Counted from the stretch's first letter, positions 42,598 to 49,465 are shown. The stretch is DNA of 64,000 nt from Kitasatospora xanthocidica (GCF_014656195.1 NZ_BNBY01000004.1:124001-188000), one strand, 5' to 3'. A program made the numbers and translations. The notes: a model not told the origin generated them from the sequence alone.

Positions 42598-43551
42598 ATG
42601 CTGCCCCTGGTGGAGACGGACGAGGACTGGGACGCGGTCGTCCCCGACGAAGCGGTGATGCGCCCCGGCGCCGCGGCCCTCTGCGCCCGGCTCGGCGTCG
42701 GCGGCCTGCCGCTGGAACGCTTCGCGGAGGGCTCCGTCCCCGTCTACGCCGTCGGCGACGAGCACGTCCTCAAGCTGTTCCCCGCCCCCAGCGCCCAGGA
42801 CGGCCGCACCGAGGAGCGCGTCCTCGGCCACCTCCGGGGAGCGCTGCCGATCCCCACCCCGGAGGTCCGGGCGGCCGGCGCGTACGTCAACGGCTGGCAC
42901 TACGTCCTGATGTCCCGGCTGCCCGGCGAGGGCCTCGCACCCGCCTGGCCGCGCATCCCGCGGCCCGACCGCGAACGGATCGCCCACGACTGCGGCGAGG
43001 CGCTCGCCGCCCTGCACGCCCTCGACCCCGAACCGCTCGCCGACGCGCTCGGCCCCGGCGACTGGCCCGCCTTCCTCGCCCGCCAGCGGGCCGGCGCCGT
43101 CACCCGGCAGCGCGAGCGCGGCCTGCCGGAGGCCTGGGCGGAGCAGATCCCCGACTTCCTCGCCGCCGCCCCGCTCCCGGCGGCCCCCGGACGCGCCCTG
43201 CTGCACACCGAGTTCATGCGCGAGCACCTGCTCACCGACCCGACCGCCGGCTGGCGCCTCACCGGCCTGTTCGACTTCGAGCCCGCGATGATCGGCGACC
43301 CGGCCTACGACCTGGTCGCCGTCGGCCTCTTCACCACCCGCGCCGACCCGGGCTTGCTCGGCCGACTGCTGGCCGCGTACGGCCGCCCCTTCGACCCCCG
43401 CCTGCTGATGGCGTACACCCTGCTCCACGTCTACAGCAATCTGCCCTGGTACCTACGGGAGTTGAAGCCGACGGCGCGCACGCTGGACGACCTCGCCGAG
43501 GAGTGGTTCGGGGTGGCTCAAGGCTTCGGATCGGTGCGCAGCAGGCTGTAG
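42598..43551 (+). CDS. APH-fold kinase-like protein with altered catalytic loop
   Basis: Protein of 317 residues of the aminoglycoside phosphotransferase fold. The lobe-1 strand VYAVGDEHVLKLFPAPSAQ carries the ATP-binding Lys. The catalytic loop, normally HxDxxxxN, reads HTEFMREH (about 202-209), so Asp is Glu and Asn is His. The DFE metal motif (LFDFEPAMIGDPAYDL) is present. Some streptomycete APH-like proteins share this HTE form, so it may be a functional subfamily rather than decay. The substrate is unknown. Its 3' end overlaps the convergent GNAT gene by 34 bases. Confidence 0.75.
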   Translation: MLPLVETDEDWDAVVPDEAVMRPGAAALCARLGVGGLPLERFAEGSVPVYAVGDEHVLKLFPAPSAQDGRTEERVLGHLRGALPIPTPEVRAAGAYVNGWHYVLMSRLPGEGLAPAWPRIPRPDRERIAHDCGEALAALHALDPEPLADALGPGDWPAFLARQRAGAVTRQRERGLPEAWAEQIPDFLAAAPLPAAPGRALLHTEFMREHLLTDPTAGWRLTGLFDFEPAMIGDPAYDLVAVGLFTTRADPGLLGRLLAAYGRPFDPRLLMAYTLLHVYSNLPWYLRELKPTARTLDDLAEEWFGVAQGFGSVRSRL

Positions 43552-44054
43552 ACGACCCCGTCCCGCCACTCGCCGTCCCGGAAGGTGGCGCCGCGCCGCA
43601 CGCCCTCGCGGGTGAAGCCGGCCTTCTCCAGGGCGCGCTGCTCGGCGACATTGGTGACCTCGGTGTCCGCCTCCAGCCGCATCACCGTCGTGTGCGCGAA
43701 CAGGTAGCGCGCCAGCTGCCGTTGGGCCTCGGTGCCGAGACCCCGGCCGCACAGCTCCGCGCGGAGCTGGATGCCGATGTTCCAGTAGGACGTGTTGGGA
43801 CCGGCGTTCACCCGACGCCAGGAGACGAAGCCCGCGAACTCGCCCCCGGCCCGGACCGCCAGCGCCGACTGCTCGTCGGAGAACAGGCCGTTCTCGGCCC
43901 AGATCCGGCGGAACCGGCCGGGGTCACGCCAGCCGAACCACTGGAACGGAGCCAACTGTTCGGGGCCGGCGACCAGCGCGTCCAGCTGCGGGAGGTCGGT
44001 CTCGGCGATCGGGCTGAGGGCGATCGGGCTGAGGGCGATCGGTTCGTCGGTCAT
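43518..44054 (-). CDS. GNAT-family N-acetyltransferase, tandem copy A
   Basis: Protein of 178 residues. The acetyl-CoA loop is CGRGLGTEAQRQLARYLF (about 105-122), and the RimJ/RimL-type ending is EQRALEKAGFTREGVRRG followed by a DGEWRDGVVYSLLRTD tail. The N-terminus contains a triplicated PIALS-type repeat encoded by a 15-base tandem repeat (44008-44043). It is paralogous to the next gene upstream over its whole length. Likely a small-molecule or protein acetyltransferase. Confidence 0.82.
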   Translation of the reverse strand: MTDEPIALSPIALSPIAETDLPQLDALVAGPEQLAPFQWFGWRDPGRFRRIWAENGLFSDEQSALAVRAGGEFAGFVSWRRVNAGPNTSYWNIGIQLRAELCGRGLGTEAQRQLARYLFAHTTVMRLEADTEVTNVAEQRALEKAGFTREGVRRGATFRDGEWRDGVVYSLLRTDPKP

Positions 44055-44101
44055 ACCGACCCCAACGGCCCTCACCCGTACGTCGGTTCCTCAGCGGTTC
44101 C

Positions 44102-44629
44102 TCAGCGCGCGGGCCGGGGGTCGGTGCGCAGCAGGCTGTAGAGCACCACGTCCCGCCATTCGCCGTCGCGGAAGGTCTGCGCGCGCTGCACGCCCTCACG
44201 GGTGAAGCCGACCTTCTCCAGCACGCGCTGCTCGGCACGGTTGGCGGACTCGGTCTCCGCCTCCAGCCGCATCACCGGCGAATGCGCGAACAGGTAGTCG
44301 ACGAACAGCCGATGGGCCCGGGTGCCGATACCCCGGCCGCGCGCCCCGGGCAGCAGCTGCGCGCCCAGATTCCAGTACGGGGCGGCCGGGGACGCGCTTT
44401 CCCGCATCGCGGCGGCATAGCCGCAGAATTCGCCGCCGGCGGTGATCGCGAGCGTCCACTGCTCATCCGTGAGCAGCCCGTTCTCGCCCCAGACCCGGCG
44501 GATGCGGTCCGGCTGCCGCCAGCCGGACCACAGGTGTTCGCCCATGACGTCGGGGTCGTTCAGGAGGGAGAGGAACTGCGGGAAGTCGGCTTCGGCTATC
44601 GGGCGCAGGGAGATCTGTTCCTGGTTCAT
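44102..44629 (-). CDS. GNAT-family N-acetyltransferase, tandem copy B
   Basis: Protein of 175 residues, paralogous to copy A (shared SGWRQPDRIRRVWGENGLLTDEQ/ FGWRDPGRFRRIWAENGLFSDEQ region and the LLRTDP-RP end). The CoA loop is GARGRGIGTRAHRLFVDYLF. ATG 44629 is used because it aligns with the start of copy A. The upstream region 44630-44748 contains part of a 20-base-period repeat array. The two genes are 47 bases apart and probably co-transcribed. Confidence 0.82.
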   Translation of the reverse strand: MNQEQISLRPIAEADFPQFLSLLNDPDVMGEHLWSGWRQPDRIRRVWGENGLLTDEQWTLAITAGGEFCGYAAAMRESASPAAPYWNLGAQLLPGARGRGIGTRAHRLFVDYLFAHSPVMRLEAETESANRAEQRVLEKVGFTREGVQRAQTFRDGEWRDVVLYSLLRTDPRPAR

Positions 44630-44707
44630 GCCTGCGAGAACGCCCGCTCGGGCGCGGCGGTTCCGCAATCGGCCGAGGAATTCCGGCAGATCTCTTTTCG
44701 TCGCGGA

Positions 44708-44777
44708 TTTACTGCGCTGACATTCTCTTTACTGCGCCGGAGCCCCCTTTACCGCGCCCGAATTCCCTTTACTGCGC
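44708..44777. repeat. Four 10-base direct repeats at exact 20-base spacing
   Basis: TTTACTGCGC occurs at 44708-44717, 44728-44737 and 44768-44777, with TTTACCGCGC at 44748-44757. The interval is exactly 20 bases each time, while the 10-base spacers differ. On the minus strand every unit contains TAA. Because 20 is not a multiple of 3, the units give stop codons in all three minus-strand frames, one of which ends the SUMF1-domain gene. The array lies 79-148 bases before the GNAT copy B start. Confidence 0.9.
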
Positions 44778-45411
44778 CTGACGTCGGGCTGCACGCGCGA
44801 ATCGAGCGGGCGACCCGGAATCCCACGTCGTCGATCCCCAGCGTCGGGTGGCTGCGGCGGCGGACGGAGGCGCGGCAGCTCCAGTGCTCGTCGAACCAGC
44901 CGCCGCCGCGCAGGACGCGGTAGCTGCCGTACACCTCGGGGTCGTACAGGTCCCAGCACCACTCCCACACGTTGCCGAGCAGGTCGTACAACCCGTAGGC
45001 GTTCGGGAGGAGTTCGCCCACCTCGTGCGGGCGCTCGCCGGAGTTCGCGCGGTGCCAGGCGATCTCGTCCAGCGGGCCGTAGCGGGGGCCGTCCGTACCG
45101 GCGCGGCAGGCGTGTTCCCATTCGGCCTCGGTGGGCAGCCGGTAGCCGTCGGCGGCACGGTCCCAGACCACGTCCTCGCCATCCGACTGGTAGGCGGGGG
45201 TGAGGCCTTCGCGGCGGGAGAGCTCGTTGCAGTACCGGACGGCGTCGTGCCACGACACGCTGTGCGCTGGGTGGCGGTCACCGGCCACGCCCTCGTACTG
45301 CTCACGGGTGACCGGACAGGCCGCCAGCTCGAACGAGGCGACGTCGACGGCCCAACTGCGCTGGGTGCGACGGTCGGAGAGCGTGACCCGGCCGGCCGGT
45401 ACGGTGATCAT
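44749..45411 (-). CDS. SUMF1 (formylglycine-generating-enzyme-like) domain protein
   Basis: Protein of 220 residues of the FGE-sulfatase/SUMF1 fold: CPVTREQYEGV, HSVSWHDAVRYCNELSRREGL, YRLPTEAEWEHACRAG, LYDLLGNVWEWCWD and RVLRGGGWFDEHWSCRASVRR, ending in VGFRVAR. In true FGE the copper site uses two Cys in the C-terminal block; only one (WSC) is present and the first position is Asp, so formylglycine formation is unlikely. Related stand-alone domains act in other oxidations or as binding modules. The last ~15 residues read into a repeat array that supplies the stop codon. Confidence 0.82.
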   Translation of the reverse strand: MITVPAGRVTLSDRRTQRSWAVDVASFELAACPVTREQYEGVAGDRHPAHSVSWHDAVRYCNELSRREGLTPAYQSDGEDVVWDRAADGYRLPTEAEWEHACRAGTDGPRYGPLDEIAWHRANSGERPHEVGELLPNAYGLYDLLGNVWEWCWDLYDPEVYGSYRVLRGGGWFDEHWSCRASVRRRSHPTLGIDDVGFRVARSIRACSPTSGAVKGIRAR

Positions 45412-45468
45412 CCGGCGATCCTACGGCTTGCCCCACTGGCGCCCGCCCCGCCACGCGCCCGAGGATGA

Positions 45469-45486
45469 GTTCCGTCCTGGCGGAAC
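45469..45486. promoter_or_regulatory. Short inverted repeat before the SRPBCC gene
   Basis: GTTCCG (45469-45474) and CGGAAC (45481-45486) form a 6-bp dyad, 21 bases before the SRPBCC gene start. Possible operator or small hairpin. Confidence 0.3.
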
Positions 45487-45507
45487 ATCGGAAGGGTGGC
45501 GACGACC

Positions 45508-45939
45508 ATGGCGGAGACGAAGGTCAGCACGGTGGTGGAGGCCCCGGCCGAGCGGGTATGGGAACTGATCGGGAGCTTCCACGGCCTCGGCGACTGGCAC
45601 CCGGACCTGCCCGAGAGCAGCCTCGGCAACGAGCTGACGGGCAACGCGATCGGCGCGGTGCGGGTGTTCGAGTTCGACGGCACCGTGCTGCACGAGACCC
45701 TGCTCGGCTACGACGAGGACGCCCGGAGCTACACGTACAGCTTCCCCGACGGGACGTTCCACCTGGACGGTTACCGGGCGACGCTCAGGGTCACCCCGGT
45801 CACCGAGCTGGGCGCCAGCTTCGTGGAGTGGAAGGCGACGTACGACGCCGAGGCCGCGCACCGGAAGGAGTCGGGCGACCTGGTGCGCGGCGTCTTCGCG
45901 TCCGGCCTCGCCGCCCTGCGCGAGCGCTTCGCGGCGTGA
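45508..45939 (+). CDS. SRPBCC-family (START-like) protein
   Basis: Protein of 143 residues. It begins VSTVVEAPAERVWELIGSFHGLGDWHP, the classic SRPBCC/polyketide-cyclase-like opening, contains HETLLGYDEDARSYTYSFPD and ends in a long helix VRGVFASGLAALRERF. These proteins form a hydrophobic cavity for lipids or aromatic ligands, or act as cyclases. No partner gene suggests a ligand. ATG 45508 is preferred; GTG at 45496 is possible. It is convergent with the next gene, 3 bases apart. Confidence 0.82.
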   Translation: MAETKVSTVVEAPAERVWELIGSFHGLGDWHPDLPESSLGNELTGNAIGAVRVFEFDGTVLHETLLGYDEDARSYTYSFPDGTFHLDGYRATLRVTPVTELGASFVEWKATYDAEAAHRKESGDLVRGVFASGLAALRERFAA

Positions 45940-45942
45940 GGA

Positions 45943-46398
45943 TCACGACTCCGCCAGCGCCTCGGCGGTGATGTACGCCCAGCCGATCACCGTGATCGCC
46001 GCACACGCCCAGGCGACGCCCGCCGCCGCCTGCCCGCACTCACGGCCGCGGGCCCGCTGGAACGCGGCGATCAGGCCGGCGATCGCGGTGCTCGGCAGAG
46101 CGAGAAAGGCCAGATAGAGGGGCCAGCCCTCGATCGCCACCGCGAACAGGATGCCGACGAGACCCGCCGGGATCGACGCCGCCGCGACGCCCATCCCGGC
46201 GGCCGCACAGGCGACCCGGAAACGCTTCGGGTCACGAAAGAAGGGCGGCACGGCACAGGCGACGACACAGAGCAGCCCGGCCGCGTACAGGAACACCGCG
46301 GCCGTACCCAACTCGTCTGCGACAGCGACCACCGGCAGCAGGAACGCGACGACGCCCAGCCCGGACAGCCACCGGGCACTCACCGGCACCGCATCCAT
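45943..46398 (-). CDS. Small membrane protein of unknown function
   Basis: Protein of 151 residues with four predicted membrane helices (about 12-30, 33-52, 63-95 and 125-145) and short loops. No family was recognised. The ribosome-binding site GGGGGAG lies just before ATG 46398. A palindromic GAACGCGTTC sequence lies upstream, a possible operator. It has no evident operon partner. Confidence 0.65.
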   Translation of the reverse strand: MDAVPVSARWLSGLGVVAFLLPVVAVADELGTAAVFLYAAGLLCVVACAVPPFFRDPKRFRVACAAAGMGVAAASIPAGLVGILFAVAIEGWPLYLAFLALPSTAIAGLIAAFQRARGRECGQAAAGVAWACAAITVIGWAYITAEALAES

Positions 46399-46426
46399 GA
46401 CTCCCCCTGCACGCGCCTGAACTTTT

Positions 46427-46436
46427 GAACGCGTTC
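46427..46436. promoter_or_regulatory. Palindrome GAACGCGTTC upstream of the small membrane protein
   Basis: A perfect 10-base palindrome with near-symmetric TT/AA flanks, about 30 bases before the start codon of the minus-strand membrane protein. It resembles a LacI-type half-site pair but the factor is unknown. Confidence 0.35.
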
Positions 46437-46479
46437 GAACCTAGCATGCAGGGGATCGTCTGCCACATCGCTACGCCGA

Positions 46480-46644
46480 CTACCGCCGATCACTCGCGAT
46501 CGTCGCGAGAACGCGGCGCCGAACGGCCGCCGACGCCTCGGGCAGCCAGCACGCCAACTCGGCGTCGAGGCGGCGCCGCTCGGCGCGGAAGAGTCGAGCG
46601 AGGCGGCTGCGGGAGCAGTGCAGGAACCACCAGTCCCGGATCAC
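46480..46644 (-). CDS. 54-residue basic protein, third gene of the ATPase operon
   Basis: Starts at GTG 46644, which overlaps the TGA of the preceding gene (GTGA), and encodes VIRDWWFLHCSRSRLARLFR and a basic, Arg-rich remainder. The tight overlap supports expression. No family was recognised; a helical basic peptide is expected. Confidence 0.55.
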   Translation of the reverse strand: MIRDWWFLHCSRSRLARLFRAERRRLDAELACWLPEASAAVRRRVLATIASDRR

Positions 46645-46916
46645 GCGGGCTCCCCGGAGGGGTTCGCCCAGCTGATGCGGACTTCGCGGTCGCCGACCGG
46701 GAGGACGAGGACGGGATCGGCGGCGAGGTCCCGGATCACGTCGCGCTTGGCGCAGGGGCCGGTGAGGCGGCGCTCCAGGGCGTGGTGCTGGGATCGGGGC
46801 ATCGGGAGGTGGCAGATCACCGCCCAGATCCTCTCCAGCGCTCTGGGATCGAGGGTGACGATGACCGGCGGCCTGACGCCCGGGATTTCGACGAGGACGT
46901 CGTGATCGGCCCTCAC
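46641..46916 (-). CDS. 91-residue protein, second gene of the ATPase operon
   Basis: Starts at GTG 46916 inside the ATPase stop (GTGA overlap). The sequence begins MRADHDVLVEIPGV and includes LERIWAVICHLPMPRSQHHALERRL. It has no membrane segment and no motif I recognise. Small proteins like this often follow anti-sigma-type ATPases in streptomycetes; a role in the same signalling unit is inferred from coupling only. Confidence 0.65.
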   Translation of the reverse strand: MRADHDVLVEIPGVRPPVIVTLDPRALERIWAVICHLPMPRSQHHALERRLTGPCAKRDVIRDLAADPVLVLPVGDREVRISWANPSGEPA

Positions 46917-47305
46917 GCGGCCACCTCACACCAGACGATCTTGCCCCGGGGCTCGCGCGGGCAGCAGCCCCAGCGCTTGGCGACCGAGGTGACGAGGTGC
47001 AGCCCGCGCCCGGCCTCGCTTCCGAGGCCGGGCGCGGAGAGGACGGGCACGTGGTCCCGCCGGGCGTCGTGCACCTCGATCCGGAGGCGGGTCGGGTCGA
47101 CGTCGAGCGAGAGGTAGATGAGGTAGCCGGGCGGCGTCCCGTGCAGGACGGCGTTGGTGACCAGCTCCGAGACGGCGAGCAGCCCGGAGTCCTGGAAGCG
47201 GTCCCCATCCGGGACGGCGGAGAGGAGGGAGGAGAGCCGGCGGCGGGCCTCGGCCGGGGATCGACGGCTACGCGGCAACCAGATGGTGGAGGAGGTGGAG
47301 GACAT
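46913..47305 (-). CDS. Anti-sigma-factor-type ATP-binding protein (HATPase_c)
   Basis: Protein of 130 residues with a GHKL/HATPase fold like SpoIIAB/RsbW: FQDSGLLAVSELVTNAVLHGTPPG (N-box Glu-Leu-x-x-Asn), a LRIEVHDARRDHVP strand (Asp of the G1 box), and GLGSEAGRGLHLVTSVAKRWG (G2 box). ATG 47305 has GGAAGGTG 7 bases upstream. It is divergent from an XRE regulator followed by DUF397 genes, an arrangement seen repeatedly in Streptomyces (whiJ/abaA-like loci) that influences development and antibiotic production. Confidence 0.85.
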   Translation of the reverse strand: MSSTSSTIWLPRSRRSPAEARRRLSSLLSAVPDGDRFQDSGLLAVSELVTNAVLHGTPPGYLIYLSLDVDPTRLRIEVHDARRDHVPVLSAPGLGSEAGRGLHLVTSVAKRWGCCPREPRGKIVWCEVAA

Positions 47306-47440
47306 GGCGAATTCACCTTCCGGGGAGAGGGGTTGAAGCCATGCGAGGACCGGGCGACGGCATGGGGATGCCCGGTCGCAGATCCGATCTTGATCACTCA
47401 GGCGATCCGCCGGACTACTCCCTGTAGCATGCACCCGCGA

Positions 47441-47479
47441 AGCAATTGCATGCAACTGCTTCCATCGAGCAATTGCATG
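47441..47479. promoter_or_regulatory. Repeated AGCAATTGCATG boxes, likely operator of the XRE locus
   Basis: AGCAATTGCATG occurs at 47441-47452 and 47468-47479, 27 bases apart. Each contains the palindrome GCAATTGC, and the first continues into TTGCATGCAA (47446-47455), also palindromic. They sit in the divergent gap 47306-47553 between the ATPase operon and the XRE gene, where an autoregulatory operator is expected. Confidence 0.6.
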
Positions 47480-47553
47480 ATCTAGAGCGGGGGTTCAGCT
47501 CCCGAAGGGGTGGCAAACTATGCAAGGAAGCGAACAGCCAGGGAGTGTGACGC

Positions 47554-48408
47554 GTGGGCAGTCCGACCGTGCTGCGGCGTAGGCTCGGCAGCGAGCTTGG
47601 CAAGTTGCGTGCATCGCGCGAGATGAATGCCAAGGACGTAGCCGCCGCGCTGGGTTGGTCCGCTTCGAAGCTGAGTCGCATCGAGAGCGGCTTGGTACCA
47701 CTACAGGATCGCGACGCCGCGAGACTGCTCGCTCACTACGGCATCACTTCAGCCGATGAGGTGAAGCACTTCCTCAATCTGACGCGCCAGAGCCGCCAGC
47801 AAGGTTGGTGGCACGCATATGGCGAGGCGGTCCCGGAGCGATTCCGTGCGTACGTGAGCTTCGAGTCCGACGCCACGAAGATCCTCACGTTTCAGTGCGA
47901 ACTGGTTCCAGGGCTGCTGCAGACCGAGTCCTACGCGCGACATGTGATCCGATCGATGCAGCCCACGGAGTCAGCCACCGAGGTCGAACGCAGGCTCGCT
48001 CTTCGGATGGAGCGACAGCGAATCCTCGATCAGCACGACCCGCCTCAGATTTGGGCGATCATCGGCGAAGCCGCGATCCGCCGCCCGGTCGGCGGCAACA
48101 CCGTCATGGCCGAGCAGCTACGACACATCGCCGACCTGGCAGAAGAACGCCCGAACATCACCGTGCAGGTGCTCCCCTTCTCGGCCGGCGCGCACGCCGC
48201 CATGGGCGCATCGTTCTCGGTCCTCTTCTTCAGCGACATCCCTGGCAGCATCGCCTACTCCGAGACCATCACCAGCAAGACATACGTCGAGGATCAGGCC
48301 GAGATCGCTCGCCACGAAGACGTATTCCACCGACTCATGGCCTCATCGATCCAACCCGAGAAGGCCATCAACCGGTTGAGGAACGTCGCAGAGGAGTACG
48401 GCATATGA
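47554..48408 (+). CDS. XRE-family regulator with DUF5753 domain, copy 1
   Basis: Protein of 284 residues. The helix-turn-helix (about 10-65) is LGSELGKLRASREMNAKDVAAALGWSASKLSRIESG. A DUF5753 sensor domain follows with LVPGLLQTESYARHVI, RMERQRIL, WAIIGEAAIRRPVGG, VQVLPFSAGAHAAMG and YVEDQAEI. Proteins of this WhiJ-like class work with small DUF397 partners that relieve repression. GGGAG precedes GTG 47554. Its stop overlaps the first DUF397 start (ATGA). Third-position GC is lower here than in the flanking metabolic genes, in keeping with an accessory origin. Confidence 0.9.
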   Translation: MGSPTVLRRRLGSELGKLRASREMNAKDVAAALGWSASKLSRIESGLVPLQDRDAARLLAHYGITSADEVKHFLNLTRQSRQQGWWHAYGEAVPERFRAYVSFESDATKILTFQCELVPGLLQTESYARHVIRSMQPTESATEVERRLALRMERQRILDQHDPPQIWAIIGEAAIRRPVGGNTVMAEQLRHIADLAEERPNITVQVLPFSAGAHAAMGASFSVLFFSDIPGSIAYSETITSKTYVEDQAEIARHEDVFHRLMASSIQPEKAINRLRNVAEEYGI

Positions 48409-48614
48409 GAGATCAATTCCATCAAGAGATCTGGCGCAAGAGCACCTACAGCAACGGCGACGGCGATTGCGTCGAGGTCGCCGACGGCATCACTGGCATC
48501 ATCCCGGTCCGCGACAGCAAGGACCCAGGCGGCCCCATTCTCAGCTTCGACGCCAATGCCTGGCGAGCGTTCGTGGCCGGTATCCAAGCCGGCGAGTTCC
48601 CCATCTCCAGCTAG
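48405..48614 (+). CDS. DUF397 protein, copy 1
   Basis: Protein of 69 residues with the DUF397 core: WRKSTYSNGDGDCVEVADG, then IPVRDSKDPGGP and a C-terminal AWRAFVAGIQAGEF helix. The start overlaps the XRE stop (ATGA), so the two are translationally coupled. It is the probable partner that modulates the upstream XRE regulator. Its 3' two thirds are identical to copy 2. Confidence 0.88.
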   Translation: MRDQFHQEIWRKSTYSNGDGDCVEVADGITGIIPVRDSKDPGGPILSFDANAWRAFVAGIQAGEFPISS

Positions 48615-48623
48615 GCCAGTACC

Positions 48624-48656
48624 GTGGGCTGCCCCGCGCGGCGCGGGGCAGCCCAC
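48624..48656 (+). terminator. Hairpin after DUF397 copy 1
   Basis: GTGGGCTGCCCCGCG (48624-48638) and CGCGGGGCAGCCCAC (48642-48656) form a perfect 15-bp stem with a 3-base loop. It may end or attenuate transcription between DUF397 copies. An identical hairpin follows copy 2. Confidence 0.8.
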
Positions 48657-48687
48657 AACCAACTGGCCACTGCAGGAGGTCGTCCAC

Positions 48688-48960
48688 GTGTTAGCTGACC
48701 TGACATGGCGCAAGAGCAGCTACAGCAACGCCGCTGGCGGCGACTGCATCGAAGTCGCCTCCACGCTCCCCGTGCAGTGGAAGAAGGCGACTGCCAGCAA
48801 CCCGAATGACGATTGCGTCGAGGTCGCCGACGGCATCACTGGCATCATCCCGGTCCGCGACAGCAAGGACCCAGGCGGCCCCATTCTCAGCTTCGACGCC
48901 AATGCCTGGCGAGCGTTCGTGGCCGGTATCCAAGCCGGCGAGTTCCCCATCTCCAGCTAG
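48688..48960 (+). CDS. DUF397 protein, copy 2 (TTA second codon)
   Basis: Protein of 90 residues. It is longer than copy 1 because the first part carries two successive C(I/V)EVA segments (GGDCIEVASTLPVQWKKA, then DDCVEVADG). The start is GTG 48688 with AGGAGGT 7 bases upstream. Codon 2 is TTA (48691-48693), a rare leucine codon that needs the bldA tRNA in streptomycetes, so translation may be tied to development. From GITGII to the stop it is identical to copy 1. Confidence 0.88.
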   Translation: MLADLTWRKSSYSNAAGGDCIEVASTLPVQWKKATASNPNDDCVEVADGITGIIPVRDSKDPGGPILSFDANAWRAFVAGIQAGEFPISS

Positions 48961-48969
48961 GCCAGTACC

Positions 48970-49002
48970 GTGGGCTGCCCCGCGCGGCGCGGGGCAGCCC
49001 AC
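48970..49002 (+). terminator. Hairpin after DUF397 copy 2
   Basis: Exact copy of the 15-bp-stem hairpin at 48624-48656, displaced by 346 bases. Confidence 0.8.
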
Positions 49003-49033
49003 AACCAACTGGCCACTGCAGGAGGTCGTCCAC

Positions 49034-49306
49034 GTGCTAGCTGACCCGACATGGCGCAAGAGCAGCTACAGCGGCAGCGAGGGTGGGAACTGCATCGAAG
49101 TCGCCTCCGCACTCCCCGTGCAGTGGAAGAAAGCAACTGCCAGCAACCCGAACGACAACTGCGTCGAAGTCGCCGACGGCATCACCGGCATCATCCCGGT
49201 CCGTGACAGCAAGGACCCCCACGGCGCGGCCCTCACCTTCACCCCCGAGGCCTGGCAGTCCTTCCTCGCCGGCATCCGCTCCGACGACTTCCCCACCACC
49301 CTCTGA
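49034..49306 (+). CDS. DUF397 protein, copy 3
   Basis: Protein of 90 residues, a full-length paralog of copy 2 with the same two C(I/V)EVA segments but a diverged C-terminus (DPHGAALTFTPEAWQSFLAGIRSDDF). GTG 49034 has the same AGGAGGT. Codon 2 is CTA, not TTA, so it would escape bldA control. A strong terminator follows. Confidence 0.88.
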   Translation: MLADPTWRKSSYSGSEGGNCIEVASALPVQWKKATASNPNDNCVEVADGITGIIPVRDSKDPHGAALTFTPEAWQSFLAGIRSDDFPTTL

Positions 49307-49315
49307 AGAACCTCC

Positions 49316-49348
49316 CGGGCGGCCCCGCGCACCACGCGGGGCCGCCCG
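49316..49348. terminator. Terminator after the DUF397 array
   Basis: CGGGCGGCCCCGCG (49316-49329) and CGCGGGGCCGCCCG (49335-49348) form a perfect 14-bp stem with a 5-base loop. Confidence 0.88.
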
Positions 49349-49465
49349 CCTACCAGTGCGAGCGCTCCGCTCATGCGCCCCCGTACGCCTCTTGACTGGT
49401 CGCCAACTCCGCGAAACCGTCGCGCAAGTACCGGCAAGTGTGGCTCGCTACAGGAGGGCACCACC

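Larger units (their letters stand above)
48465..49070 (+). repeat. 346-base tandem duplication spanning DUF397 genes
   Basis: Bases 48465-48724 recur at 48811-49070 with only two differences that I see in and after the start region (48691 T against 49037 C, 48700 T against 49046 C). The block covers the 3' part of a DUF397 gene, the hairpin, the ribosome-binding site and the next gene's start. It indicates recent unequal recombination or gene conversion. Confidence 0.9.

Noticed and set aside
44708..44777. CRISPR or attachment-site interpretation of the 20-base-period repeats
   Set aside because: The 10-base boxes and 10-base spacers are far too short for CRISPR, and there is no integrase gene or flanking tRNA for an attachment site.
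44749..45411. Active formylglycine-generating enzyme with a sulfatase partner
   Set aside because: The needed cysteine pair is incomplete and no sulfatase gene lies in the window.
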